Of a stretch of DNA of 64,000 nucleotides, positions 22,886 to 35,900 are shown piece by piece. Below the pieces are notes generated by a model that made no database searches, was not told the DNA's origin, and saw only the letters and a list, made by a program, of their open reading frames with translations. How positions within the stretch are numbered: the first letter of the stretch is position 1; each line of letters opens with the position of its first letter. The translations under genes were made by a program, and so were the position numbers. Source of the DNA: Plantago elongata (lineage: Eukaryota > Streptophyta > Magnoliopsida > Lamiales > Plantaginaceae); the NCBI GenBank assembly GCA_036897095.1, contig JAYMSP010000068.1:29559-93558 (forward strand), given 5' to 3'.

Positions 22886-25338
22886 ATGTGTTAATTTTTT
22901 TACCACATACTCATTGTTCGTAAAAAAGTTACATACACAAAAGACCATAATGAGTCTGTTTATGCGGTTAAGATTAAGTGATGGTGGTGAAGAGAAGCTG
23001 TTTGAGGTGCATATTATGCTTTCACTATGGATGAGCATTCTAGTGTTGAGATATGATTTTTATGTTCATTTTAATGGTTATAATGGTTTTGATTAATTCT
23101 ATAGTTGTGATATTCTTTTCTAAGGTTTGGACATCTTGGTATGATTGATTTCCTTTGTAATTGTTTAGTTAAGAGTATTACTTATGCTCTTAGTGCTTAT
23201 TAATATAATTTATAGTCGTTTGAAAAAAAGATCATAATGAGAATTGATATCTGACCGTAGTAAAAGATATAATTGACATTAAAAAAAATTAAAAACATGA
23301 AAATGTGGAGTAGTGCAAAATGTAATGTTAAACGTATATTAAGTAATGAAAATTTGAATTTTTGTTAATTTGATCATATCTATTATTATTATAAAAGGAA
23401 AGAGGATCAGGTAGTTAGCGAATCAACTTTTATTTTTTCTATTTTATCCCTCATCATAACTACTTTTTTTTCTTGTACTATAATTTATAATTCTATTATA
23501 ATGTAAAATGATTATTAATTTAATGTCTTTTTCAATTATAATAATAATAAGTTGAAAGTTCGTAAGTGATTATGACGGACCAATTTTTTAGCATGATAAT
23601 AAAATTGATGGTGAATGAATACGAGTATCATTGCAATCCAATCGGCCTAATTTTGATCTTAGATTTTACACAATTAGAAGTTAGAACTCGTTTTGTACAT
23701 TGTATGATGATTTCATGATATTTTACACCAACATTAAGATTATTAGTTAGGAGCAAACGTAATTAGCACGTTAGACGCAACAAAGTTAGGACTTTATTTT
23801 AAAATTCAAAATGGGCTTTCCTTAAAACCAAGTTTCAGGTTGTCTAGGACATACTGGGCCTCAAGATTGTCGACCCGATGGTCCACCTGACTTGCATGTG
23901 AATTGAAGCGGGAAGACTCGAAACAAACTTAAATGGGCCAGATGGTTCAGTTAAACAACCCCACTAGCTTATATTTAAAGTTTGTACTTTGTACTAGTAC
24001 TTCCATTTTTATGAATTATATGATACTCTAGTACTCATGTATCATTGGTGAACTACTTGAGGTTAATACTTTAAACTAGTTTCTTATTTTATTTTCTTTT
24101 TCATTTTTGTATGTTGAATCGTTGATGCATGCTTCCCATCTATTCATCATAGTGGCTCAAATACTCATATAGTTAGGTATCATGTTAGTACTATTTACAT
24201 TACCTCACATTTTTATTTATCTTGTATTTATATAACAATATAACGAATTAAACATGAGTTGAGCTTCATCTTATCCTGATACTTGATTACCGGCCTTTGA
24301 ATTGATCAATGTACGACCGAACTATGTGAATCGCTGTCAATGGCGCTCTTAGTTAATTTATTATTTTTTACTTTATTTTATTAATTTATTGTCATAAAAT
24401 AAAAATATAAATTGCATATTTTTCCATACTCTACAAATATATCGATCATCCCTTAAACTAAAATAAGAGCCCAGACGATGAACTTTGGCACCCCATTTCC
24501 CAACTCATCGAGTTTTAACTGTTATAATTGATGAATATTGTTGGCACATGGCATTACGTCGTCTAAGTTAATGGCACAATCGAAGAGCATATGCGTAATA
24601 CGTTAACTTAAATTTGTTGTGGTTTGTGATAGACGATCCCGTGAACATTGCTTCAATTAAGGAGTAGAGGTCAAGTTGCATAAAATATAAACAGACACAT
24701 ATCCATGATACAAGTAATAGATACTTATAATAGAGGAGTATCATATATATATGTCTAGAATTGTGTATGAATTGTAGCTCAATTATGTACCTTGGTCATG
24801 GTATATTGTTAAACATTGGATGCCCTTTAAACATTAATTCATGTGAGTAGCTAGTAGTCATGTAGAGCCAGAAACCATGGTACCTGGTTTCTTTGAAGAA
24901 TATACATGTTCGAGCACAATAATGAAGTAGTTTATGCTCTGTTTGTTATGCTGTTGGAGTGACTATCTCTTCACTCAAATCGAATATTTTATAAAATAAA
25001 CTTAATTTCAATTGAAAAAGTCCACTCAAATTCTATACCAATCACTTTCTTAATTAGTTAATTTTTGGATAGATCGAGTAATTAATATAATGTGCAGATA
25101 TGTATAGTTGGAGATTAATTGGTTGATTGATTCTGAGATATTTTGTAGTTTGTAACGAGGATGAATTACATTCTTGTGTTACGAAATTGAGTAAACAACC
25201 TTTAATTTTTATCCTTTCAATGCCTGCATGCTTTCTGGGTGCATGTTAAATCAACATCCTCTGGACGATCGAGGAGAAGAAGACCATAATTCAACTCTGT
25301 ATGATTATGATTTATGAATTAGTAGTAATATTATATTA

Positions 25339-25566
25339 CCCATTCCGTTCCATTTGAAACGAAATCAATAAAAACGAAATCAAAATGTTCCGTTAATAAC
25401 GAAATATTTTTTCATTTTTTACAATAACTTCACAATACAACCATATATATATATTATTGGATTCGCATATACTTTTTTATTTTAATTAATTTTTAACCAC
25501 ATACTATATATTTTCTTAAAAATCGTGTATGTAAGATATGCTTCATTTCAAATGGGATGAAGTGCG
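25339..25566. mobile_element. Stowaway-like MITE
   Basis: The ends are an imperfect inverted repeat: CCCATTCCGTTCCATTTGAAA at the left and, read inward from the right, CGCACTTCATCCCATTTGAAA. TA dinucleotides flank both ends (25337-25338 and 25567-25568), as for Tc1/mariner-derived Stowaway elements. The interior is AT-rich and non-coding, 228 bp in all. The terminal repeat is degenerate, so the family call is moderate. Confidence 0.55.
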
Positions 25567-27358
25567 TATGTGTTGTGCTTTTGTGGTCCATTTTACTATT
25601 GTCAATCAACGCTAGCTAGGTCTGGTCTACCTTTAAAAGAAGTGCAAAAGGCCCCGAGGTTTAATATATACATGGAGTTGAGTAGCTTTAACTGAATCAG
25701 TTTACTATTGTAATGTGTAATCACACATGCATTCTCTCCCATGTGAGTACTTGACTACATAATTGTGAAGCAGAGAGAGATTTCCGTATAAAGATTTCGA
25801 CTTTAGGAGAGTGAAACTTAATTTAGCTGCATGCAAATCCTAATTATCATACTCGGGGAGAACTCACACGCTTTCTCGTAATAAATATTGCAAAACTTAT
25901 ATAAATAAATGAAAACAAATAAAAGGAAAAAAAAATAATTGAAGAGACAAATGTGGGCAAAATAGAAGGAAAAGAACACACACTTCAAAAATAAAACAAA
26001 AGAGAAAATAAAAGAAGGAGAAATCTAAAACAAGAAAGAATAAAGACGAGTTGGGCAGCGTATCAAGACTGCAAATCGACGCTCAATTTTTTCAACATTG
26101 TTGGAGACCGTATGAGGTGAGATCATTTTTCCAATCAAGTCTCAATTTGATCGACCGTCTCTATAATACGTCAGCACGAAAAAAATAATATCTCTTGACC
26201 TCAGTGTTCCAACGCATTCTTATATTCTATAGAATAATGTCAAATATAATATAAATAATTCGTAGTAAATTCAACTTTTAACATTTATAATTGTTTCAAC
26301 TTCCCATTCTTTAATTGGAAAATTGTATTGTCACTTTAATAACATCTCTCATACTTTATTCATAATCTTTCATGTGTTGTTCACTCTCATTTTCACTTAA
26401 TTTACAGTTTAATACTATATTCAATTCACTATTCTAATGCTTGTGCACATGACAACAATATGTTAAGTCTGGAGTCCGGATGGAGTACAACTAACTTGTA
26501 AACCAAAGAGGCAATTACTGATATGGAACAAAAGCATAATAAAGGGATAACGAGAACTCTAACATGTAGAATATCTCAATGATAATAAATTATTAAAACA
26601 AGTCCAAGCTTAATCGGTATATAATCAGTAAGAAGAGTGTTAATATAATATATGAATAATGTATCCCTTACAAATAACCTATGCTGCATAATGTAAATAT
26701 TAAGCTAATTACTTAGAATACTAATCCTAATAAAACTAATATTGAAGAAAGGCTAGAGAAAACATAAAACACAAAAGTGAAATAATAATCATAATTAGAT
26801 TCGACTTCCTAACTAATTCTATGTTGTCTCTTGAGATCTAGTTTGCTACTGCATCAGATACCAAGACTTTTAAGGGAAAATTCACCCTAGTACTCAGTCT
26901 AACAGTCATAATTTGAAAAACCTTAGTTCGACAGTTAAATTGTACTATAAATGCAAATGTTGTATTATAGAGTGTAAATGATATATTTTTCATATCTAAA
27001 ACTCCACATTTAATATAACGATACATAATTTTTTATTGTATTATAGAGTGTAAATTATAAAATAATTACTTTTTAAATAATTAATTTGAAAACTTACCCA
27101 CCAGTATTTCTCCCACTACACAACTTGTAAACCAAATCAAGATTTTTAGCTCGTAAAGTACCAAACCCGCTACAAAACCCAATTTGGACTCAAACTAAAT
27201 AACCCAGTGAGAATTGGGCTGACAATTGAACTTCTCAAACCCAACAGTCCAACACTACGGGCTTCTCTGCAGAACCGAAATGAACAGAACAGAATTACAA
27301 AAATCTCGACAAAACCCCCAATTCTAACAGTCTTCTTCCTCCTCCTCTTACCTCCGCC

Positions 27359-27925
27359 ATGTCCGACCGCCGTGAGCGTGACCGTGACTACCGTGAGAGA
27401 GACCGTAAGAGAAATCGCGATTACCGTGACCTCGACCGCTCCAAACGCTCTCGCTCCCGTTCACCTGACCGGAAGCGAAATCGCCTCGACGACCGCGAAA
27501 TCGAACGCGAACGCAGCAAGCGCTCCCGTACACCTGACCGCACCCGATCTCGCCACACACGCTCCCGCACACGCTCTCCCGGCGAGGACAGGCATCGGTA
27601 CCGCAATCGGCGTTCGAGGTCACCGTCTTCTCCTCCGAGAAAGCGGAACAAGGAGGAAGTAGTTGTTCCCAAGGAGAAGAAGAAGGAAAAGGAGAAGGAG
27701 AAGGAGAAGGTTGTGGTTAATGAGGAGGGGATGCCGGTGGATGAGGATGAAATGGAGATGATGAAGCAGTTTGGGATTCCGGTAGGTTTCGACTCTACGA
27801 AAGGGAAGCATGTGGATGGGAATGATGTTGGAGCTGTTAGGAAGGTGACTAAGAGGCAGCCTAGGCAGTATATGAATAGGAGGGGAGGGTTTAATAGGCC
27901 ATTGCCAGCTGAAGTGAATCGCTGA
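27359..27925 (+). CDS. SNRNP27-type U4/U6.U5 tri-snRNP protein
   Basis: An intronless 188-residue protein. SNRNP27 is a component of the U4/U6.U5 tri-snRNP in the nucleus and acts in pre-mRNA splicing. Residues 1-~95 are an RS/RD-rich domain ([18 protein letters not shown], then [11 protein letters not shown] and SRTRSPG). A Glu/Lys-rich linker follows. From M125 comes the family's conserved block: [43 protein letters not shown]. The length fits the family. The ATG in CCGCCATGTCC is the first in frame, and upstream sequence is non-coding. A GT donor-like site (AAAAG|GTAGGG, about 27943) just after the stop suggests a possible 3' UTR intron. Regulation of the RS domain by SR kinases is likely from family knowledge only. 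Confidence 0.92.
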   Translation: MSDRRERDRDYRERDRKRNRDYRDLDRSKRSRSRSPDRKRNRLDDREIERERSKRSRTPDRTRSRHTRSRTRSPGEDRHRYRNRRSRSPSSPPRKRNKEEVVVPKEKKKEKEKEKEKVVVNEEGMPVDEDEMEMMKQFGIPVGFDSTKGKHVDGNDVGAVRKVTKRQPRQYMNRRGGFNRPLPAEVNR

Positions 27926-29136
27926 TGTTGACGAAAAGGTAGGGTTTCATTTTGTTCGCAGTTAATCGATTAAGTTACTTTATTTGAATTGTGATGATTT
28001 GTTTTTAGTTTGCATTGAATTGTGATTGTTGTTACTTGTTAGCTCTGGCGGGGTGGAGTAGTGTGCTTTATGGTTTACAATGGGTTGTTGGGAGATAGGT
28101 AAACGGCTGGATTGTAATCAAATTTTCTAGTTTTTGTGTCTTGAGAGAATATGATTAGTTAGTTCCTGATTTGGTTTGAGGGGTATGGTTATCTTGGTGC
28201 CAGTTCTGTTTGTTGATCATGTCAGGAGGTTCCAACTCTGTGATTAGAAGGTGACTTTAATTGTAGAAGCTTTCACCCCATATATCTAGTTTGGTGTTGT
28301 AGTAAATTACGATAGCTTATGCTGTTCGTTTGCATGTTTATGGTTTTTTTCTAGTATGAAAATTGTGCAAACTGTGAAAAATAAGAGTGAAGAGAAAACT
28401 ATGAATATAATTGCACACAACATAAAAATTGGCCTTTAAGCAAATATTATATCAACATTATAGTAGTCTTGTCTTCATACATAAGATTGTCAACCTGTGT
28501 GTATTTGTATTATACTTTGAAAGTTGGATCATGTAATGTTAGCCGTTCTAAGTCTTTTACTAGTTCAGATGCCTTAGTCATGTATTCTGGAAAATTACCC
28601 ATAAACCAAAATTGAGCATCAATGAACTTACTTTGAGAACCAAGAACATAAATAGATGATATTGAGCAATTACATCTAGTCTATGAACTTGTGCAGGCCT
28701 AATCAATTTGATTTCTGAATCTTAACTGGCTACCAACTACTGAGCCCCGTAGATCATTTATTACTGAACTACACAAACTCTCCGTGAACCTTCGTACTAG
28801 TACAAATTCATTCATCTGTGGATGCTGAGCAATATTATTTTTTTTAATGTATGCACTTGAAGCAATGCAGGCAACACAGCGGGTCAATTTGATTTTGTAA
28901 AATAACCATCTGTATGCTACCAGCTTTTACGCCCTTCACCCTGGTTGCAAACATGCAACAATATTGACTGCAGACTCTATATCATTTTGCCATTGTATAA
29001 AGCGCTCGTCTGTAACTATTTAATCCAAGACAGGCAATGCAGTCAAGTTGCCTGATAGTTTTTACTTTTTAATGTTAGCCTTGTATGGTTTAGTTAAACA
29101 TAACCCTATTATCCATATCTAGCCGATATCACCATG

Positions 29137-29339
29137 ATAGTCAGGGTTCTGGGATCTAGAAAAGGTGTAGTCTAGCCATTAGCCAAAACACTACCCCTAA
29201 TTTCTTGTTCTGTTCCACGAAATCTTGGGTCAATGATAGTAGTCAGAGTTCTGGTATCTAAAAAAGGTGGTCTAGCCACTAGACAAAAACTACCCTTAAT
29301 CTATTGATCTGTTTCACAAAATCTTGGGTTACTGGTAGC
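29137..29339. repeat. ~101-bp diverged tandem duplication
   Basis: Two adjacent copies share TCAG(G/A)GTTCTGG, GGTCTAGCCA-type and AAATCTTGGGT blocks in order, at a spacing near 101. They differ by scattered substitutions and small indels. Confidence 0.8.
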
Positions 29340-30336
29340 AGTGACTCGTACAATTTTCATTTTTGAGCTGCTTGCTTGTTGCTGACTGATTCTAGTTATG
29401 ATAATTGTCAATATACAATGTTTTGGGTTTTTGTTGCTCGATAGTTTACTATAGCCAGTTTTTCCTGAATTTATCAATAAGTTGATGATTCCTGTTAAGG
29501 ATTTCGGGCAGTGTGAATCATGCGATTAGATTACTTATATTATCATCTCCATTATTCCCCAAGTGTCGTCAGAGAGGCTCCCTCACCAACCAAGCAGAAA
29601 GACTCTTTGGAGTTAACCAATAACCGGAAACAGGACTACCATCTTCATTCTTCCACGCCATGAAAGGTAGCAAAGAGATTTTGGGAGCCATTTTGATTTA
29701 GTTCATTATATCTCAAAGCTAAAAGAACAAATGAATCTTTAGTGTCATCAGAAATGGACAAGTTTATATATAGACACTTGGGCTTTTCTATTCCCATGCC
29801 GACTCGATTGTAGGTCTGTTAGATATCGCATGTGACACTGAATATAATTTGATCCATTCTTTTTTGTTTGTATTCATTTTACTTGTAATTTTATGTATGA
29901 TGGAGATTATTTAATCATTTAATAATAAACTAATAAAAATCCCTAAAGATTATAGGATGAGTGCAGTACCCTTATGATATAATTGATTTTTATTAGAAAT
30001 ATATAATTAAAATAATTTCAATTTTGTGAAATTTCACATGTAACCCTTATTAATGAATTCTATTTTGATATGAATATTGAATAAGCTCCTTTGATTTTGA
30101 TATTAAGCAAGTAATGGTAAACTTTTATGATTATTAAGGGTACAATCCTATGAGCACGATAAGCTTGGTACCTCAGTGACCCCGTAATAATACGTGGGAA
30201 GACGGATATGTGCGTATACGCAACTGATACGTATCCGCTGCCTCTTTTTAAATGGAGTAACCTAATTTGATCAGAATTGATCAATCGCTTCTAACCATCA
30301 GAATTGGTTGTTTAATGGCTATTTAAAGTTTAGAAT

Positions 30337-30346
30337 TATATATATA

Positions 30347-30380
<34 letters not shown>
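30337..30380. repeat. (TA)n microsatellite
   Basis: About 44 bases of TA dinucleotides with one TT interruption. Confidence 0.95.
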
Positions 30381-30381
<1 letters not shown>

Positions 30382-31602
30382 ATGCATCCTATGAGTCTCC
30401 ATGCCCTATACTTTTTTCGGTTTTGGTGTCCCGATGTATCTGTATATGTCTTGGTGCTTCCTAGGTAGAATGGTAAGAACATATCTAATTATATTAATTC
30501 CAAATTGATAGTGTATAGATGTACATTCACATTTTACTATTAAATTTAATAAAATAAATAAGATCGTACCAGTTTCATGTAGCAATCCACTAATGGTTAC
30601 CTAGGTTTAGTTTATTACAAAATCGAGTTGAAAGAAAAGTCCCTTACACTTGGGGTAAAAGGAATAAGAATGCTAAGTCATGATGAGTATGTCATTCTGT
30701 TCCGTGTTGGAAACATAATCTGATGCTTGGCAGGAAATGGTTGGTCGAGCAAAAGATCCTCTCTATTGGTTTTAATGGAGAGGGAATCAATAATAAGAGG
30801 ACCAGTATTAGAGTTAATGATGAATTTTGGGGTGGATTCCAGGTTGTAGTAAAAATCAATTTGTAGGCCATTGTTCTGGCAGTACCTTTTATAAGTCAAG
30901 GATGCTCTCATCTATTGTGAGTTGTGACAACTGACAAGGCTTCACTCTCGATAATAACTTCCATATATTCCATGTGATATAGTGCGTTTAAGTCTTGTGT
31001 GATGGGTTTGCGATGTTACATTTCTAGGAGTGTCACTTCATTTTTTACTTCGCACAGATCTTTTCTTTTGATAGGCATCCATATCTCCTCTGACATCGTT
31101 TGATTTTGGTGAAATATTGCTAAGATCCTTCTGATATTATAGTATGCATAATCTTTGCCAAGTTCCCTGTAATTTATTTGATATATTTGCTGGGATCTAA
31201 AATGCAAATAGACATTAGTACAACGCCTTGGACTGTAGAGATAATTTTCTGGTGATAGGGATTATAGTGCGGGCTTGAGCTTTAGATATTTAAAGTTAAG
31301 TGCAGTAAGAAGATGAACTTCAGTATTTTGAACAGAAAAGTTGCTAGTATATAATGAAACATGAAAGTCTCATGGCACTCTAATGATTGTTTTTCATCTC
31401 AGCATTATAAAGAGAGGGTATATTTATATTTTTACCCATACTGCTTTATATAATTCTATCTGGTTAAACTATAACTGTTACCATCAACATCTAAGCATTC
31501 TTTTTATCATTCCTGGAAATTGTTGAGATTCGTAAGTTTTCAACTGGTTCTGCACAAGTTCACTTTAATTCTCATCTGAACTTCAGATTTGTCTTGTGGC
31601 AG

Positions 31603-31688
31603 TTGAAAGTGCTTGACTTGCATTTTACTGAAGATGGAGATCTCTATGCTCTAGCCTTTAATCAAGTGGAATGACTGGCAAAGATGAT
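31603..31688 (+). other. Candidate 86-base exon, status unclear
   Basis: The block is preceded by TGTGGCAG and followed by GTAAGAG, a good acceptor and donor. One frame opens LKVLDLHFTEDGDLYALAF, which looks protein-like, and stops soon after (NQVE*). It could be a spliced 3' UTR piece of SNRNP27, a leftover of a lost gene, or chance. I do not recognise the peptide. Confidence 0.2.
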
Positions 31689-32963
31689 GTAAGAGTTCCG
31701 TCTATTTGAACAATTGAGTAATGTATCTAAATGTATTGTTATTAACATATTTTGATTTTTGCACGGCTTTACATTCTGGATTCGGTGGTACCTATTATCT
31801 TGGGCAACTTGTATCGGTTACTAATCCGAGATGCAACAAATGGTGTCAAATGCCGCTTGCAATTATGTGTTTGCTCTGGTCTTCAGTTTTTGGAGTTGTA
31901 TTGCAATTGTTCGCTTGTGGATGGACTCGTTACCTATTAATTTTGAAAGGAGTGCATTACTGATGTTAGACTGCAAACCTAAGCTGTTGCTTGTATACCT
32001 CTGTTAATTCCATATTGATCCTCCCTGTTCACATGAGTGTCTTTCTCTTCAGAACAATCTTTATCTTCAAATTTGTATACGCTGTGTAAAACAGTGAAGG
32101 GAAGATTTTGATTTTTGAGGGTGGGACAGAGGAATCAAGCTAAAATAGACAAGAAAAGGCATAATCATCACAAGATACACCTGAGAGCTGTTCCAATTTC
32201 ATAGCTCAATTCCTTTCTACAAATTCATCATTCTGCCTTTTCCTGGTCGACATGAAACATGATTTTGCCATGTACCGAGAATCGGACATGTTCGATGATC
32301 AACTAAAAGCAACAGAAAGTGAAAACACAGTAGTGGAAGAAACACACAATTGGGGATGATAATATGGTAAAAGTGAGCAGGAATATTGGAAGAGTAATAG
32401 GTATTTCTACATTGCAGCCTTCTCTTGATTTGCTTAGTTTTATAGTCTTTTTTTGTGGCACATGTCTTTGGCTATTTTAGACTTGTAATTCAGTTTAATG
32501 CTATTTGATGAGTCGAGTTGACTATTACTTCCCCGAGCTCGGGTTGGCTAATTAATTAAATTAGCTAATTATTCGATTTTGAGTAACTACGAGGGTTGAG
32601 CTTTGGGTGTTATATAGCTCGTTCTCCTCCGAGCCCTACTTGAGTCGATAAAAATGAGCACTAGATTAGCATTGAACACACATCGAACTGAGCCAAGCCC
32701 TTAATAGGGCTGTACAATACTAAGCGAGATATCCCTCCTATCACTACAACTAGGTTAAGTAAATGAAACTCGCAAGAAAAACACTTGAACCCCAAAAGCT
32801 TGTGGTTGATACATTAGGGCATTAAATTGTCTAAACAAATCAACTTGAATAATGCAACTAGCAATGAACAATGATTGAAGATCTGATTAACCGAAAAGAA
32901 TGAGGCAAGCATATCTTTTCAGACTGTATGCTCAACCCAATGAAGATAGTAATCCGGACCATC

Positions 32964-35900
32964 TCAGTGCCAGATTTTTGTACAGAATCCAACCGGCACA
33001 GTAGAACTTTTCATTGATACGGCGCTGGAGAAGGTATCGACGAGCTGTTCAGCAAGAGATTTTGGATCTTCAGTAAATGTTTCTATGAACGCCTTCACAA
33101 TCCGAATCTGCTGCGAAGTTGCTCTCAAGCTGTACCAAGTCAGAAACTTCTGCCTGAAAGAAGTCTCTATATGCCCGTCACACTCCAATCGTCGGATCAC
33201 TTTCACATAATATTCAAATCCTTTATCTCCGATGCCTGTACACTCCTCTCGCTTTTCTATACTCCTCTTCTTTGATGAACTACCTGCCTGAGGCTCATCA
33301 TCCTTTGTCAGTGGTTCACAAATAATGTCCTTCCCGTTGAGTTTCGGTCTGCAGTTCCTCACAGTGCCATCTTTCAGATTCTCCAACTTGCAAGGTGTGA
33401 TTTGCAACTGTGCTGCTGACCTATTCAGATTCGAAAAACATGGCAAGTTAGTTAGCTCTTGCAAATGCTTCTAATTACCGTGAATAAGCAGAATATTGAA
33501 CTTACAGGGCACTTGCTAAATGGTAATACAAAAACACATATTTATATTAAAAGAGCAAAACACATAATCAGATCTTTGTATACTTGTTTTGCATACCTAC
33601 AAGCTAAGAATATGAGCCATAATCAATTTTAATATTTAATTTCAAACACTTACTTGGTCGGGAGAGCAATTTTCGATCCTTTACCAGCATTCTCTTCCTC
33701 AACCATTCGACAATCTTGTACTTCCTTGTGCATATCCATCACGGAATCCTTCTTTATTTCAATGCAGCATTCATCATCTGATATAGCTATTATCTCTCTT
33801 TCAGTCATTGTTTGACTCTGATCCAGGGCATTGATTGTGTCAGCTCGTAAATTTGCAGATGAAACTTTATCACCAGTCCCGCAAAAAGCTAGATAACTGT
33901 CCCTGGGGACAACATGATTAGTCTCATCTTCGACTGACGACGGATTAGAAAGAGTGCTACAATTAGTGGCTGGACTTCGACTGCTTTCTTCTTCAACGGG
34001 CTCAGCATTCAGATTTATAAGCTCATCTGGATTAAATCCTGTTCGAAACTGAAGTTCACAGAAACCAGTCTCTCTTTCTGTATCACAAGTAATTACCTTG
34101 AGAACGTATCGTGTTGCAGGAGCTAGACCAGAAAGCAGAAACTTTGTATTCAGTTCAAATAATTTGCATGTTGGTTTTTCTGAATACTGTGTATCAACAG
34201 CTTTCCGATGCCACAAGTAATAGCCCACAACTTTACCCAATTTTGGATCATCACAATTCAGTATAACTGTAACGGAAGATGCACAAATATCTTCAATCCC
34301 GACAAGTTTTTCAGCGATGGCAGTGAAATCTACAAGAAATAAAATTTGAGGAGTTGGATTATTGATGATAGTACTTCCACACTGAGGGATAAAAAAATGA
34401 CCTCAAAACACAAAAGCTTGTTCCTTTGACTCCTATTACCTTTTCACCACAATTCAGACAGTCACACAGGCTCTTTACTATAAGAAGTAATTTTGACAAG
34501 AAATTGGAGTTTGTTTAACTGAGGAATAAACTTATTTTTCCAAAAGCATATCTGACAAATGACAATGTTATTATGAAACTCCAGGGCTAAGTGCTGGCAA
34601 AGGAAAATAACTACCTCGACCTAGTCTATATATAAATAGAGTATGATGTTGCCCTTCCTCCACATGCAATTTTTTTAACACACATGGAAAAATGAAGTAG
34701 CAACGACAAGGTCTAGAAAAGATAAACTGCATAAGAGTGGATAGACTGGGTCGATACCTAACAGTTTATCACGGACTGTGCCAGCCTGAATCAAGTTCAG
34801 AGCGTCCAAAGCATCCAAAGCAGAGGCACAAAGCTTCTGGACTTCCTGGCCTGATGAAAGCCTGTTTACGATCCCTCTGGCGTTCTTTACACGCTGACCA
34901 GTTAAAGGGCCTACATCTTGCTCAAGACATTTGACTGCTTCATTAACAATCCGATACAAATTCTGATAATGTTTAGTGCCTGAAAGAATCTTTTGGCTCA
35001 AAGAAAGGCGATAACACAATTCATCCACTCGTCTGGTATCCCTTGCTACTACTAGTTGCTTTTTCCAAGAACTGCATTGTGTTAACATAGTTAATATCAA
35101 TGCACACGGGAGGTACATAATATGATGGACCAACTTTATATTACACAAATAGATGGCAACAAATAAAATATAAGTCCAAGTTTTCAACGTATATTTTATG
35201 ATTACATATGTATATAATAACAAGGAAACAAATAAAGATTAAAGACTATCTCATACATGAGTAGCTACTGAATCTTAACAGCATTACTGAAAACAATAAG
35301 AATACCACGGGAGACCAGATAAAGTTTAGTCAAGCAAGACTTCACTTGTTAGCAGGCAATTGAGTTCCACACTTACCCTCATCAATGCAAGAAAAGAAAC
35401 TCAAACTCTACTATCCTAAAAAATTACAGTGTCTGCAGAGATCAGGATACACTATTTAGCAGCTTCAGTGAAACCTTCATGCACGAGCTCACATCATATT
35501 ATTAAAGATAAGACCTTTAGGCCTGATGTTCCTATGTGCCATTCCACTTCATCAAATAACAAATACTCAATCATGCATGCCAAAAATATGTGCAGATGAA
35601 TGAGTGATGCAGTATTCAGATCATCGCAATTTGCAATTTGCATCCTTCTGAAAACTAGAAGTGCCATATATTGGAATAGAATTGCAAATTCTTATGACGT
35701 TGCATTAATCAAACAAATGCACACAGCATAATCAACTCAAAATCTTAACACTTACTTAAGCAGATCGTTTACTTTTCCACATGACACACAACAAAAGCTC
35801 CCATCAAGCCCCTTGTCTTGCCGATCCTTCGAGATTCCAGAATTTACATGCCTTAACGCACACTCCAGGTGGCACGACATGCTACAGGATGGCCCACAAA

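Larger units (their letters stand above)
21342..27358. other. Spacer between divergent kinase and SNRNP27 genes
   Basis: This is the shared upstream region of two divergently transcribed genes. No gene is supported inside. Features seen are a perfect 49-bp tandem duplication (22788-22885), a Stowaway-like MITE (25339-25566) and a lone CTCCCTCCATACCTTAAG-type MITE end near 21943 whose partner end I could not place. A TGGGCT site-II-like word near 27214 precedes SNRNP27. Confidence 0.5.
27926..32963. other. Spacer or long 3' UTR between convergent SNRNP27 and VEL genes
   Basis: No full gene is supported. The stretch contains a 101-bp tandem duplication (29137-29339), a TA microsatellite (30337-30380) and a candidate short exon (31603-31688). 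The end next to 32964 is probably the VEL gene's 3' UTR. Confidence 0.45.

Noticed and set aside
27207-27672. Open frames of 83-151 residues overlapping SNRNP27 on both strands
   Set aside because: They are shadows of the RS-repeat coding region; only the frame from 27359 has family motifs.
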